This document shows, one piece after another, positions 1 to 11,943 of a DNA stretch of 64,000 nt. Every line of letters starts with the position of its first letter. The first letter of the stretch is position 1. Below the pieces are notes generated by a model. It did no database searches, was not told where the DNA came from, and was given only the letters and a program-made list of their open reading frames with translations. The stretch lies in contig CAWVQA010000085.1 in NCBI GenBank assembly GCA_963932145.1, positions 558,001 to 622,000 on the forward strand. The letters are read 5' to 3'. Position numbers and translations under genes: made by a program. This DNA is from Acanthosepion lycidas (lineage: Eukaryota > Mollusca > Cephalopoda > Sepiida > Sepiidae).

Positions 1-83
1 TCCTATTTATATTTCTATTTTACCTCCTCAATTTAGCATTATGGACAGGGAAAGAGCTAATCTAAGATCTGCACAAAAATATT
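1..83. repeat. Partial monomer at the left edge
   Basis: The window opens inside the T/C-rich block of a monomer of the CCTCCTCAATTTA type. It carries AAAGAGCTAATC where neighbours have AAAGACCTAATC. Its type fits the dimer alternation that follows, so the array continues to the left. Confidence 0.95.
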
Positions 84-1289
84 TCGCCTTCAAATTCATA
101 CCGTGATCGTAGCATGCATGGACTCGACTCATGTGACTGGGATTTCCATGAAAAAGATTGTGGGCCGAAAATTGGTGATCACTGTACATTTCTCTTCTGT
201 TTCCTATTGATATTTCTATTTTACATCCTCATTTTAGCATTATGGACAGGGAAAGACCTAATCTAAGATCTGCACAAAAATATTTCGTCTTCAAATTCAT
301 ACCGTGATCGTAGCATGCATGGACTCGACTCATATGACTGGGATTTCCATGAAAAAGATTGTGGGCCGAAAATGGGTGATCACTGTACATTTCTCTTCTG
401 TTTCCTATTTATATTTCTATTTTACCTCCTCAATTTAGCATTATGGACAGGGAAAGACCTAATCTAAGATCTGCACAAAAATATTTCGCCTTCAAATTCA
501 TACCGTGATCGTAGCATGCATGGACTCGACTCATATGACTGGGATTTCCATGAAAAAGATTGTGGGCCGAAAATGGGTGATCACTGTACATTTCTCTTCT
601 GTTTCCTATTTATATTTCTATTTTACATCCTCATTTTAGCATTATGGACAGGGAAAGACCTAATCTAAGATCTGCACAAAAATATTTCGTCTTCAAATTC
701 ATACCGTGATCGTAGCATGCATGGACTCGACTCATATGACTGGGATTTCCATGAAAAAGTTTGTGGGCCGAAAATGGGTGATCACTGTACATTTCTCTTC
801 TGTTTCCTATTTATATTTCTATTTTACCTCCTCAATTTAGCATTATGGACAGGGAAAGACCTAATCTAAAATCTGCACAAAAATATTTCGCCTTCAAATT
901 CATACCATGATCGTAGCATGCATGGACTCGACTCATATGACTGGGATTTCCATGAAAAAGATTGTGGGCCGAAAATGGGTGATCACTGTACATTTCTCTT
1001 CTGTTTCCTATTTATATTTCTATTTTACATCCTCATTTTAGCATTATGGACAGGGAAAGACCTAATCTAAGATCTGCACAAAAATATTTCGTCTTCAAAT
1101 TAATACCGTGATCGTAGCATGCATGGACTCGACTCATATGACTGGGATTTCCATGAAAAAGATTGTGGGCCGAAAATGGGTGATCAGTGTACATTTCTCT
1201 TCTGTTTCCTATTTATATTTCTATTTTACCTCCTCAATTTAGCATTATGGACAGGGAAAGACCTAATCTAAGATCTGCACAAAAATATT
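84..1289. repeat. 402-bp dimer HOR, three copies
   Basis: Two monomer types alternate. One begins TCGCC and ends CATCCTCATTTTAGC; the other begins TCGTC and ends CCTCCTCAATTTAGC. The pairs are 84-485, 486-887 and 888-1289. The last pair overlaps the start of the next 4-mer pattern, because the unit at 1089 already carries the GATCAGTG variant seen again at 1893. A CpG-decay variant, ATACCATGATC, appears in the unit at 888. Confidence 0.9.
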
Positions 1290-2696
1290 TCGCCTTCAAA
1301 TTCATACCGTGATCGTAGCATGCATGGACTCGACTCATATGACTGGGATTTCCATGAAAAAGATTGTGGGCCGAAAATGGGTGATCACTGTACATTTCTC
1401 TTCTGTTTCCTATTTATATTTCTATTTTACATCCTCAATTTAGCATTATGGACAGGGAAAGACCTAATCTAAGATCTGCACACAAATATTTTGCCTTCAA
1501 ATTCATACCGTGATCGTAGCATGCATGGACTCGACTCATATGACTGGGATTTCCATGAAAAAGATTGTGGGCTGAAAATGGGTGATCACTGTACATTTCT
1601 CTTCTGTTTCCTATTTATATTTCTATTTTACATCCTCAATTTAGCATTATGGACAGGGAAAGACCTAATCTAAGATCTGCACAAAAATATTTCGCCTTCA
1701 AATTCATACCGTGGTCGTAGCATGTATGGACTCGACTCATGTGACTGGGATTTCCATGAAAAAGATTGTGGGCCGAAAATTGGTGATCACTGTACATTTC
1801 TCTTCTGTTTCCTATTTATATTTCTATTTTACATCCTCATTTTAGCATTATGGATAGGGAAAGACCTAATCTAAGATCTGCACAAAAATATTTCGTCTTC
1901 AAATTCATACCGTGATCGTAGCATGCATGGACTCGACTCATATGACTGGGATTTCCATGAAAAAGATTGTGGGCCGAAAATGGGTGATCAGTGTACATTT
2001 CTCTTCTGTTTCCTATTTATATTTCTATTTTACCTCCTCAATTTAGCATTATGGACAGGGAAAGACCTAATCTAAGATCTGCACAAAAATATTTCGCCTT
2101 CAAATTCATACCGTGATCGTAGCATGCATGGACTCGACTCATATGACTGGGATTTCCATGAAAAAGATTGTGGGCCGAAAATGGGTGATCACTGTACATT
2201 TCTCTTCTGTTTCCTATTTATATTTCTATTTTACATCCTCAATTTAGCATTATGGACAGGGAAAGACCTAATCTAAGATCTGCACACAAATATTTTGCCT
2301 TCAAATTCATACCGTGATCGTAGCATGCATGGACTCGACTCATATGACTGGGATTTCCATGAAAAAGATTGTGGGCTGAAAATGGGTGATCACTGTACAT
2401 TTCTCTTCTGTTTCCTATTTATATTTCTATTTTACATCCTCAATTTAGCATTATGGACAGGGAAAGACCTAATCTAAGATCTGCACAAAAATATTTCGCC
2501 TTCAAATTCATACCGTGGTCGTAGCATGTATGGACTCGACTCATGTGACTGGGATTTCCATGAAAAAGATTGTGGGCCGAAAATTGGTGATCACTGTACA
2601 TTTCTCTTCTGTTTCCTATTTATATTTCTATTTTACATCCTCATTTTAGCATTATGGACAGGGAAAGACCTAATCTAAGATCTGCACAAAAATATT
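1089..2696. repeat. 804-bp 4-mer HOR, two copies
   Basis: Units 1089-1892 and 1893-2696 share diagnostic variants 804 bp apart. These are GATCAGTG in the first monomer, CACACAAATATTTT followed by GGGCTGAAAATG in the third, and the GTGGTCGTAGCATGTATGG plus CATGTGAC plus AAATTGGTG set in the fourth. The four types follow in the same order in both copies. Differences between copies are few, for example TGGATAGGG versus TGGACAGGG in the fourth monomer, which points to a recent duplication. Confidence 0.9.
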
Positions 2697-5108
2697 TTGC
2701 CTTCAAATTCTTACCGTGATCGTAGCATGCATGGACTCGACTCATATGACTGGGATTTCCATGAAAAAGATTGTGGGCTGAAAATGGGTGATCACTGTAC
2801 ATTTCTCTTCTGTTTCCTATTTATATTTCTATTTTACCTCCTCAATTTAGCATTATGGACAGGGAAAGACCTAATCTAAGATCTGCACAAAAATATTTCG
2901 CCTTCAAATTCATACCGTGATCGTAGCATGCATGGACTCGACTCATATGACTGGGATTTCCATGAAAAAGATTGTGGGCCGAAAATGGGTGATCACTGTA
3001 CATTTCTCTTCTGTTTCCTATTTATATTTATATTTTACATCCTCAATTTAGCATTATGGACAGGGAAAGACCTAATCTAAGATCTGCACAAAAATATTTT
3101 GCCTTCAAATTCATACCGTGATCGTAGCATGCATGGACTCGACTCATATGACTAGGATTTCCATCAAAAAGCTTGTGGGCCGAAAATGGGTGATCACTGT
3201 ACATTTCTCGTCTGTTTCCTATTTATATTTCTATTTTACATCCTCAATTTAGCATTATGGACAGGGAAAGACCTAATCTAAGATCTGCACAAAAATATTT
3301 TGTCTTCAAATTCATACCGTGATCGTAGCATGCATGGACTCGACTCATATGACTGGGATTTCCATGAAAAAGATTGTGGGCTGAAAATGGGTGATCACTG
3401 TACATTTCTCGTCTGTTTCCTATTTATATTTATATTTTACATCCTCAATTTAGCATTATGGACAGGGAAAGACCTAATCTAAGATCTGCACAATAATATT
3501 TTGCCTTCAAATTCATACCGTGATCGTAGCATGCATGGACTCGACTCATATGACTAGGATTTCCATGAAAAAGCTTGTGGGCCGAAAATGGGTGATCACT
3601 GTACATTTCTCGTCTGTTTCCTATTTATATTTATATTTTACATCCTCAATTTAGCATTATGGACAGGGAAAGACCTAATCTAAGATCTGCACAAAAATAT
3701 TTTGTCTTCAAATTCATACCGTGATCGTAGCATGCATGGACTCGACTCATATGACTGGGATTTCCATGAAAAAGATTGTGGGCTGAAAATGGGTGATCAC
3801 TGTACATTTCTCTTCTGTTTCCTATTTATATTTCTATTTTACCTCCTCAATTTAGCATTATGGACAGGGAAAGACCTAATCTAAGATCTGCACAAAAATA
3901 TTTCGCCTTCAAATTCATACCGTGATCGTAGCATGCATGGACTCGACTCATGTGACTGGGATTTCCATGAAAAAGATTGTGGGCCGAAAATTGGTGATCA
4001 CTGTACATTTCTCTGCTGCTTCCTATTTATATTTCTATTTTACCTCTTCAATTTAGCATTATGGACAGGGAAAGACCTAATCTAAAATCTGCACAAAAAT
4101 ATTTTGCCTTCAAATTCATACCGTGATCGTAGCATGCATGGACTCGACTCATATGACTGGGATTTCCATGAAAAAGATTCTGGGCCGAAAATGGGTGATC
4201 ACTGTACATTTCTCTTCTTTTTCCTATTTATATTTATATTTTACCTCCTCAATTTAGCATTATGGACAGGGAAAGACCTAATCTAAGATCTGCACAAAAA
4301 TATTTCGCCTTCAAATTCATACCGTGATCGTAGCATGCATGGACTCGACTCATGTGACCGGGATTTCCATGAAAAAGATTGTGGGCCGAAAATTGGTGAT
4401 CACTGTACATTTCTCTTCTGTTTCCTATTTATATTTCTATTTTACCTCCTCAATTAAGCATTATGGACAGGGAAAGACCTAATCTAAGATCTGCACAAAA
4501 ATATTTCGCCTTCAAATTCATACCGTGATCGTAGCATGCATGGTCTCGACTCATGTGACTGGGATTTCCATGAAAAAGATTGTGGGCCGAAAATTGGTGA
4601 TCACTGTACATTTCTCTTCTGTTTCCTATTTATATTTCTATTTTACCTCCTCAATTTAGCATTATGGACAGGGAAAGACCTAATCTAAGATCTGCACAAA
4701 AATATTTCGCCTTCAAATTCATACCGTGATCGTAGCATGCATGGACTCGACTCATATGACTGGGATTTCCATGAAAAAGATTGTGGGCCGAAAATGGGTG
4801 ATCACTGTACATTTCTCTTCTGTTTCCTATTTATATTTCTATTTTACATCCTCAATTTAGCATTATGGACAGGGAAAGACCTAATCTAAGATCTGCACAA
4901 AAATATTTTGCCTTCAGATTCATACCGTGATCGTAGCATGCATGGACTCGACTCATATGACTGGGATTTCCATGAAAAAGATTGTGGGCCGAAAATGGGT
5001 GATCACTGTACATTTCTCTTCTGTTTCCTATTTATATTTCTATTTTACATCCTCAATTTAGCATTATGGACAGAGAAAGACCTAATCTAAGATCTGCACA
5101 AAAATATT
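2697..5108. repeat. Mixed monomers with an embedded dimer duplication
   Basis: These twelve monomers show less order. Within them 3099-3500 and 3501-3902 form two 402-bp dimers. The first member has GACTAGGATTTCC, AAGCTTGTGG and CTCGTCTG; the second starts TTGTC and has GGGCTGAAAATG. Monomers 3903, 4305 and 4506 share CATGTGAC with AAATTGGTG, a type that also occurs near 1.7 and 2.5 kb. Unique changes include ATTAAGC in the unit at 4305 and TTCTTTTTCC in the unit at 4104. No non-satellite sequence is present. Confidence 0.85.
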
Positions 5109-6716
5109 TTGTCTTCAAATTCATACCGTGATCGTAGCATGCATGGACTCGACTCATGTGACTGGGATTTCCATGAAAAAGATTGTGGGCCGAAAATGGG
5201 TGATCACTGTACATTTCTCTTCTGTTTCCTATTTATATTTCTATTTTACCTCCTCAATTTCGCATTATGGACAGGGAAAGACCTAATCTAAGCTCTGCAC
5301 AAAAATATTTTGTCTTCAAATTCATACCGTGATCGTAGCATGCATGGACTCGACTCATATGACTGGGATTTCCATGAAAAAGATTGTGGGCTGAAAATGG
5401 GTGATCACTGTACATTTCTCGTCTGTTTCCTATTTATATTTATATTTTACATCCTCAATTTAGCATTATGGACAGGGAAAGACCTAATCTAAGATCTGCA
5501 CAAAAATATTTTGCCTTGAAATTCATACCGTGATCGTAGCATGCATGGACTCGACTCATATGACTAGGATTTCCATGAAAAAGCTTGTGGGCCGAAAATG
5601 GGTGATCACTGTACATTTCTCGTCTGTTTCCTATTTATATTTATATTTTACATCCTCAATTTAGCATTATGGACAGGGAAAGACCTAATCTAAGATCTGC
5701 ACAAAAATATTTTGTCTTCAAATTCATACCGTGATCGTAGCATGCATGGACTCGACTCATATGACTGGGATTTCCATGAAAAAGATTGTGGGCCGAAAAT
5801 GGGTGATCACTGTACATTTCTCTTCTGTTTCCTATTTATATTTCTATTTTACATCCTCAATTTAGCATTATGGACAGGGAAAGACCTAATCTAAGATCTG
5901 CACAAAAATATTTTGCCTTCAAATTCATACCGTGATCGTAGCATGCATGGACTCGACTCATGTGACTGGGATTTCCATGTAAAAGATTGTGGGCCGAAAA
6001 TGGGTGATCACTGTACATTTCTCTTCTGTTTCCTATTTATATTTCTATTTTACCTCCTCAATTTCGCATTATGGACAGGGAAAGACCTAATCTAAGCTCT
6101 GCACAAAAATATTTTGTCTTCAAATTCATACCGTGATCGTAGCATGCATGGACTCGACTCATATGACTGGGATTTCCATGAAAAAGATTCTGGGCTGAAA
6201 ATGGGTGATCACTGTACATTTCTCGTCTGTTTCCTATTTATATTTATATTTTACATCCTCAATTTAGCATTATGGACAGGGAAAGACCTAATCTAAGATC
6301 TGCACAAAAATATTTTGCCTTCAAATTCATACCGTGATCGTAGCATGCATGGACTCGACTCATATGACTAGGATTTCCATGAAAAAGCTTGTGGGCCGAA
6401 AATGGATGATCACTGTACATTTCTCGTCTGTTTCCTATTTATATTTCTATTTTACATCCTCAATTTAGCATTATGGACAGGGAAAGACCTAATCTAAGAT
6501 CTGCACAAAAATATTTTGCCTTCAAATTCATACCGTGATCGTAGCATGCATGGACTCGACTCATATGACTGGGATTTCCATGAAAAAGATTGTGGGCCGA
6601 AAATGGGTGATCACTGTACATTTCTCTTCTGTTTCCTATTTATATTTCTATTTTACATCCTCAATTTAGCATTATGGACAGGGAAAGACCTAATCTAAGA
6701 TCTGCACAAAAATATT
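5109..6716. repeat. 804-bp 4-mer HOR, two copies
   Basis: Copies 5109-5912 and 5913-6716 contain, in order: a CATGTGAC unit ending TTTCGCATTATGG and AAGCTCTGC; a TTGTC unit with GGGCTGAAAATG and CTCGTCTG; a GACTAGGATTTCC unit with AAGCTTGTGG; and a CATCCTCAATTTA unit. This is the first appearance from the left of TTTCGCATT in place of TTTAGCATT, a variant that then recurs as far as about 28.4 kb and not beyond. Confidence 0.9.
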
Positions 6717-8324
6717 TTGCCTTCAAATTCATACCGTGATCGTATCATGCATGGACTCGACTCATATGACTGGGATTTCCATGAAAAAGATTGTGAGCCG
6801 AAAATGGGTGATCACTGTACATTTCTCTTCTGTTTCCTATTTATATTTCTATTTTACCTCCTCAATTTCGCATTATGTAAAGGGAAAAACCTAATCTAAG
6901 ATCTGCACAAAAATATTTTGCCTTCAAATTCATACCGTGATCGTAGCATGCATGGACTCGACTCATATGACTGGGATTTCCATGAAAAAGATTGTGGGCC
7001 GAAAATGGGTGATCACTGTACATTTCTCTTCTGTTTCCTATTTATATTTCTATTTTACCAACTCAATTTAGCATTATGGACAGGGAAAGACCTAATCTAA
7101 GATCTGCACAAAAATATTTTGCCTTCAGATTCATACCGTGATCGTAGCAAGCATGGACTCGACTCATATGACTGGGATTTCCATGAAAAAGATTGTGGGC
7201 CGAAAATGGGTGATCACTGTACATTTCTCTTCTGTTTCCTATTTATATTTCTATTTTACCTCCTCAATTTCGCATTATGGACAGGGAAAGACCTAATCTA
7301 AGATCTGCAAAAAAATATTTTTCCTTCAAATTCATACCGTGATCGTAGCATGCATGGACTCGACTCATATGACTGGGATTTCCATGAAAAAGATTGTGGG
7401 CCGAAAATGGGTGATCACTGTACATTTCTCTTCTGTTTCCTATTTATATTTCTATTTTACCAACTCAATTTAGCATTATGGACAGGGAAAGACCTAATCT
7501 AAGATCTGCACAAAAATATTTTGCCTTCAGATTCATACCGTGATCGTAGCAAGCATGGACTCGACTCATATGACTGGGATTTCCATGAAAAAGATTGTGG
7601 GCCGAAAATGGGTGATCACTGTACATTTCTCTTCTGTTTCCTATTTATATTTCTATTTTACCTCCTCAATTTCGCATTATGGAAAGTGAAAGACCTAATC
7701 TAAGATCTGCACAAAAATATTTTTCCTTCAAATTCATACCGTGATCGTAGCATGCATGGACTCGACTCATATGACTGGGATTTCCATGAAAAAGATTGTG
7801 GGCCGAAAATGGGTGATCACTGTACATTTCTCTTCTGTTTCCTATTTATATTTCTATTTTACCAACTCAATTTAGCATTATGGACAGGGAAAGACCTAAT
7901 CTAAGATCTGCACAAAAATATTTTGCCTTCAGATTCATACCGTGATCGTAGCAAGCATGGACTCGACTCATATGACTGGGATTTCCATGAAAAAGATTGT
8001 GGGCCGAAAATGGGTGATCACTGTACATTTCTCTTCTGTTTCCTATTTATATTTCTATTTTACCTCCTCAATTTCGCATTATGGAAAGTGAAAGACCTAA
8101 TCTAAGATCTGCACAAAAATATTTTGCCTTCAAATTCATACCGTGATCGTAGCATGCATGGACTCGACTCATATGACTGGGATTTCCATGAAAAAGATTG
8201 TGGGCCGAAAATGGGTGATCACTGTACATTTCTCTTCTGTTTCCTATTTATATTTCTATTTTACCTCCTCAATTTAGCATTATGGACAGGGAAAGGCCTA
8301 ATCTAAGATCTGCACAAAAATATT
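6717..8324. repeat. 402-bp dimer HOR (three copies) with flanking monomers
   Basis: Three dimers lie at 6918-7319, 7320-7721 and 7722-8123. The first member carries CCAACTCAATTTA. The second carries CAGATTCATACC, AGCAAGCATGG and TTTCGCATT. Copies two and three also share GGAAAGTGAAAG. The monomer at 6717 has CGTATCATGC and TGTGAGCCG, and its relative recurs at 9934. The monomer at 8124, with AAAGGCCTAATC, is a probable donor for the hybrid unit at 10336. Confidence 0.9.
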
Positions 8325-10536
8325 TTGTCTTCAAATTCATACCGTGACCGTAGCATGCATGGACTCGACTCATGTGACTGGGATTTCCATGAAAAAGGTT
8401 GTGGGCCGAAAATGGGTGATCACTGTACATTTCTCTTCTGTTTCCTATTTATATTTCTATTTTACCTCCTCAATTTCGCATTATGGACAGGGAAAGACCT
8501 AATCTAAGATCTGCAAAAAAATATTTTTCCTTCAAATTCATACCGTGATCGTAGCATGCATGGACTCGACTCATATGACTGGGATTTCCATGAAAAAGAT
8601 TGTGGGCTGAAAATGGGTGATCACTGTACATTTCTCGTCTGTTTCCTATTTATATTTCTATTTTACATCCTCAATTTAGCATTATGGACAGGGAAAGACC
8701 TAATCTAAGATCTGCACAAAAATATTTTGCCTTCAAATTCATACCGTGATCGTAGCATGCATGGACTCGACTCATATGACTAGGATTTCCATGAAAAAGC
8801 TATTGGGCCGAAAATGGGTGATCACTGTACATTTCTCGTCTGTTTCCTATTTATATTTATATTTTACATCCTCAATTTAGCATTATGGACAGGGAAAAAA
8901 CCTAATCTAAGATCTGCACAAAAATATTTTGTCTTCAAATTCATACCGTGATCGTAGCATGCATGGACTCGACTCATATGACTGGGATTTCCATGAAAAA
9001 GATTGTGGGCCGAAAATGGGTGATCACTGTACATTTCTCTTCTGTTTCCTATTTATATTTCTATTTTACATCCTCAATTTAGCATTATGGACAGGGAAAG
9101 ACCTAATCTAAGATCTGCACAAAAATATTTTGCCTTCAAATTCATACCGTGATCGTAGCATGCATGGACTCGACTCATATGACTAGGATTTCCATGAAAA
9201 AGCTTGTGGGCCGAAAATGGGTGATCACTGTACATTTCTCGTCTGTTTCCTATTTATATTTCTATTTTACATCCTCAATTTAGCATTATGGACAGGGAAA
9301 GACCTAATCTAAGATCTGCACAAAAATATTTTGTCTTCAAATTCATACCGTGATCGTAGCATGCATGGACTCGACTCATATGACTGGGATTTCCATGAAA
9401 AAGATTGTGGGCTGAAAATGGGTGATCACTGTACATTTCTCGTCTGTTTCCTATTTATATTTCTATTTTACATCCTCAATTTAGCATTATTGACAGGGAA
9501 AGACCTAATCTAAGATCTGCACAAAAATATTTTGCCTTCAAATTCATACCGTGATCGTAGCATGCATGGACTCGACTCATATGACTAGGATTTCCATGAA
9601 AAAGCTTGTGGGCCGAAAATGGATGATCACTGTACATTTCTCGTCTGTTTCCTATTTATATTTCTATTTTACATCCTCAATTTAGCATTATGGACAGGGA
9701 AAGACCTAATCTAAGATCTGCATAAAAATATTTTGCCTTCAAATTCATACCCTGATCGTAGCATGCATGGACTCGACTCATATGACTGGGATTTCCATGA
9801 AAAAGATTGTGGGCCGAAAATGGGTGATCACTGTACATTTCTCTTCTGTTTCCTATTTATATTTCTATTTTACATCCTCAATTTAGCATTATGGACAGGG
9901 AAAGACCTAATCTAAGATCTGCACAAAAATATTTTGCCTTCAAATTCATACCGTGAGCGTATCATGCATGGACTCGACTCATATGACTGGGATTTCCATG
10001 AAAAAGATTGTGAGCCGAAAATGGGTGATCACTGTACATTTCTCTTCTGTTTCCTATTTATATTTCTATTTTACCTCCTCAATTTCGCATTATGGAAAGG
10101 GAAAAACCTAATCTAAGATCTGCACAAAAATATTTTGCCTTCAAATTCATACCGTGATCGTAGCATGCATGGACTCGACTCATATGACTGGGATTTCCAT
10201 GAAAAAGATTGTGGGCCGAAAATGGGTGACCACTGTATATTTCTCTTCTGTTTCCTATTTATATTTCTATTTTACCAACTCAATTTAGCATTATGGACAG
10301 GGAAAGACCTAATCTAAGATCTGCACAAAAATATTTTGCCTTCAGATTCATACCGTGATCGTAGCAAGCATGGACTCGACTCATATGACTGGGATTTCCA
10401 TGAAAAAGATTGTGGGCCGAAAATCGGTGATCACTGTACATTTCTCTTCTGTTTCCTATTTATATTTCTATTTTACCTCCTCAATTTAGCATTATGGACA
10501 GGGAAAGGCCCAATCTAAGATCTGCACAAAAATATT
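8325..10536. repeat. Second copy of a 16-monomer (about 3.2 kb) duplication
   Basis: Eleven successive monomers here match those starting at 5109, shifted by 3216-3217 bp. The CATGTGAC/TTTCGC unit, the CTCGTCTG unit, the GACTAGG units, the AAATGGATGATC unit (6315 and 9532), the CGTATCATGC/TGTGAGCCG unit (6717 and 9934), the CCAACTC unit (6918 and 10135) and the GCAAGCATGG unit (7119 and 10336) keep their order. The shift grows by one base at the extra A near 8.9 kb. The last monomer, 10336, is a hybrid that bypasses the extra dimer copies of the first block. Confidence 0.85.
8727..8928. repeat. The only 202-bp monomer
   Basis: Near 8894-8900 the usual GGGAAAGACC reads GGGAAAAAACC, one base longer, which moves the monomer phase by +1 downstream. 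The same unit has AAGCTATTGGG instead of AAGCTTGTGGG. Every other length change in the window is a one-base loss. Confidence 0.85.
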
Positions 10537-11340
10537 TTGTCTTCAAATTCATACCGTGATCGTAGCATGCATGGACTCGACTCATGTGACTGGGATTTCC
10601 ATGAAAAAGATTGTGGGCCGAAAATGGGTGATCACTGTACATTTCTCTTCTGTTTCCTATTTATATTTCTATTTTACCTCCTCAATTTCGCATTATGGAC
10701 AGGGAAAGACCTAATCTAAGATCTGCAAAAAAATATTTGTCCTTCAAATTCATACCGTGATCGTAGCATGCATGGACTCGACTCATATGACTGGGATTTC
10801 CATGAAAAAGATTGTGGGCCGAAAATGGGTGATCACTGTACATTTCTCTTCTGTTACCTATTTATATTTCTATTTTACCTCCTCAATTTAGCATTATGGA
10901 CAGGGAAAGGCCCAATCTAAGATCTGCACAAAAATATTTTGTCTTCAAATTCATACCGTGATCGTAGCATGCATGGACTCGACTCATGTGACTGGGATTT
11001 CCATGAAAAAGATTGTGGGCCGAAAATGGGTGATCACTGTACATTTCTCTTCTGTTTCCTATTTATATTTCTATTTTACCTCCTCAATTTCGCATTATGG
11101 ACAGGGAAAGACCTAATCTAAGATCTGCAAAAAAATATTTGTCCTTCAAATTCATACCGTGATCGTAGCATGCATGGACTCGACTCATATGACTGGGATT
11201 TCCATGAAAAAGATTGTGGGCCGAAAATGGGTGATCACTGTACATTTCTCTTCTGTTACCTATTTATATTTCTATTTTACATCCTCAATTTAGCATTATG
11301 GACAGGGAAAGACCTAATCTAAGATCTGCACAAAAATATT
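10537..11340. repeat. 402-bp dimer HOR, two copies
   Basis: Dimers 10537-10938 and 10939-11340 pair a TTGTC/CATGTGAC/TTTCGC unit with one that follows AAAAATATTTGTCC and has CTGTTACCTATTT. The second dimer ends CATCCTC instead of CCTCCTC, so its last third comes from a different monomer type. Confidence 0.88.
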
Positions 11341-11943
11341 TTGTCTTCAAATTCATACCATGCTCGTAGCATGCATGGACTCGACTCATATGACTGGGAT
11401 TTCCACGAAAAAGATTGTTGGACGAAAATGGGTGATCACTGTAAATTTCTCTTCTGTTTCCTATTTATATTTCTATTTTGCCTCCTCAATTTAGCATTAT
11501 GGACAGGGAAAGACCTAATCTAAGATCTGCACAAAAATATTTTGCCTTCAAATTCATACCGTGATCGTAGCATGCATGGACTCGACTCATATGACTGGGA
11601 TTTCCATGAAAAAGATTGTGGGCCGAAAATGGGTGATCACTGTACATTTCTCTTCTGTTTCCTATTTATATTTCTATTTTACCTCCTCAATTTAGCATTA
11701 TGGACAGGGAAAGACCTAATCTAAGATCTGCACAAAAATATTTTGCCTTCAAATTCATACCGTGATCGTAGCATGCATGGACTCGACTCATATGACTGGG
11801 ATTTCCATGAAAAAGATTGTGGGCCAAAAATGGGTGATCACTGTACATTTCTCTTCTGTTTCCTATTTATATTTCTATTTTACCTCCTCAATTTCGCATT
11901 ATGGAAAGGGAAAGACCTAATCTAAGATCTGCACAAAAATATT
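11341..11943. repeat. Three bridging monomers
   Basis: Monomer 11341 is one of the more divergent units: it has ATACCATGCTCG, CCACGAAAAAG, GTTGGACGAAAATG, TGTAAATTTC and TTTTGCCTCC. It is the first from the left with TGTAAATTTC, a variant then common to about 27.7 kb. The unit at 11542 is consensus-like. The unit at 11743 has GGGCCAAAAATG, a CpG-to-CA change, and ends with TTTCGC plus GGAAAGGG. Confidence 0.85.
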
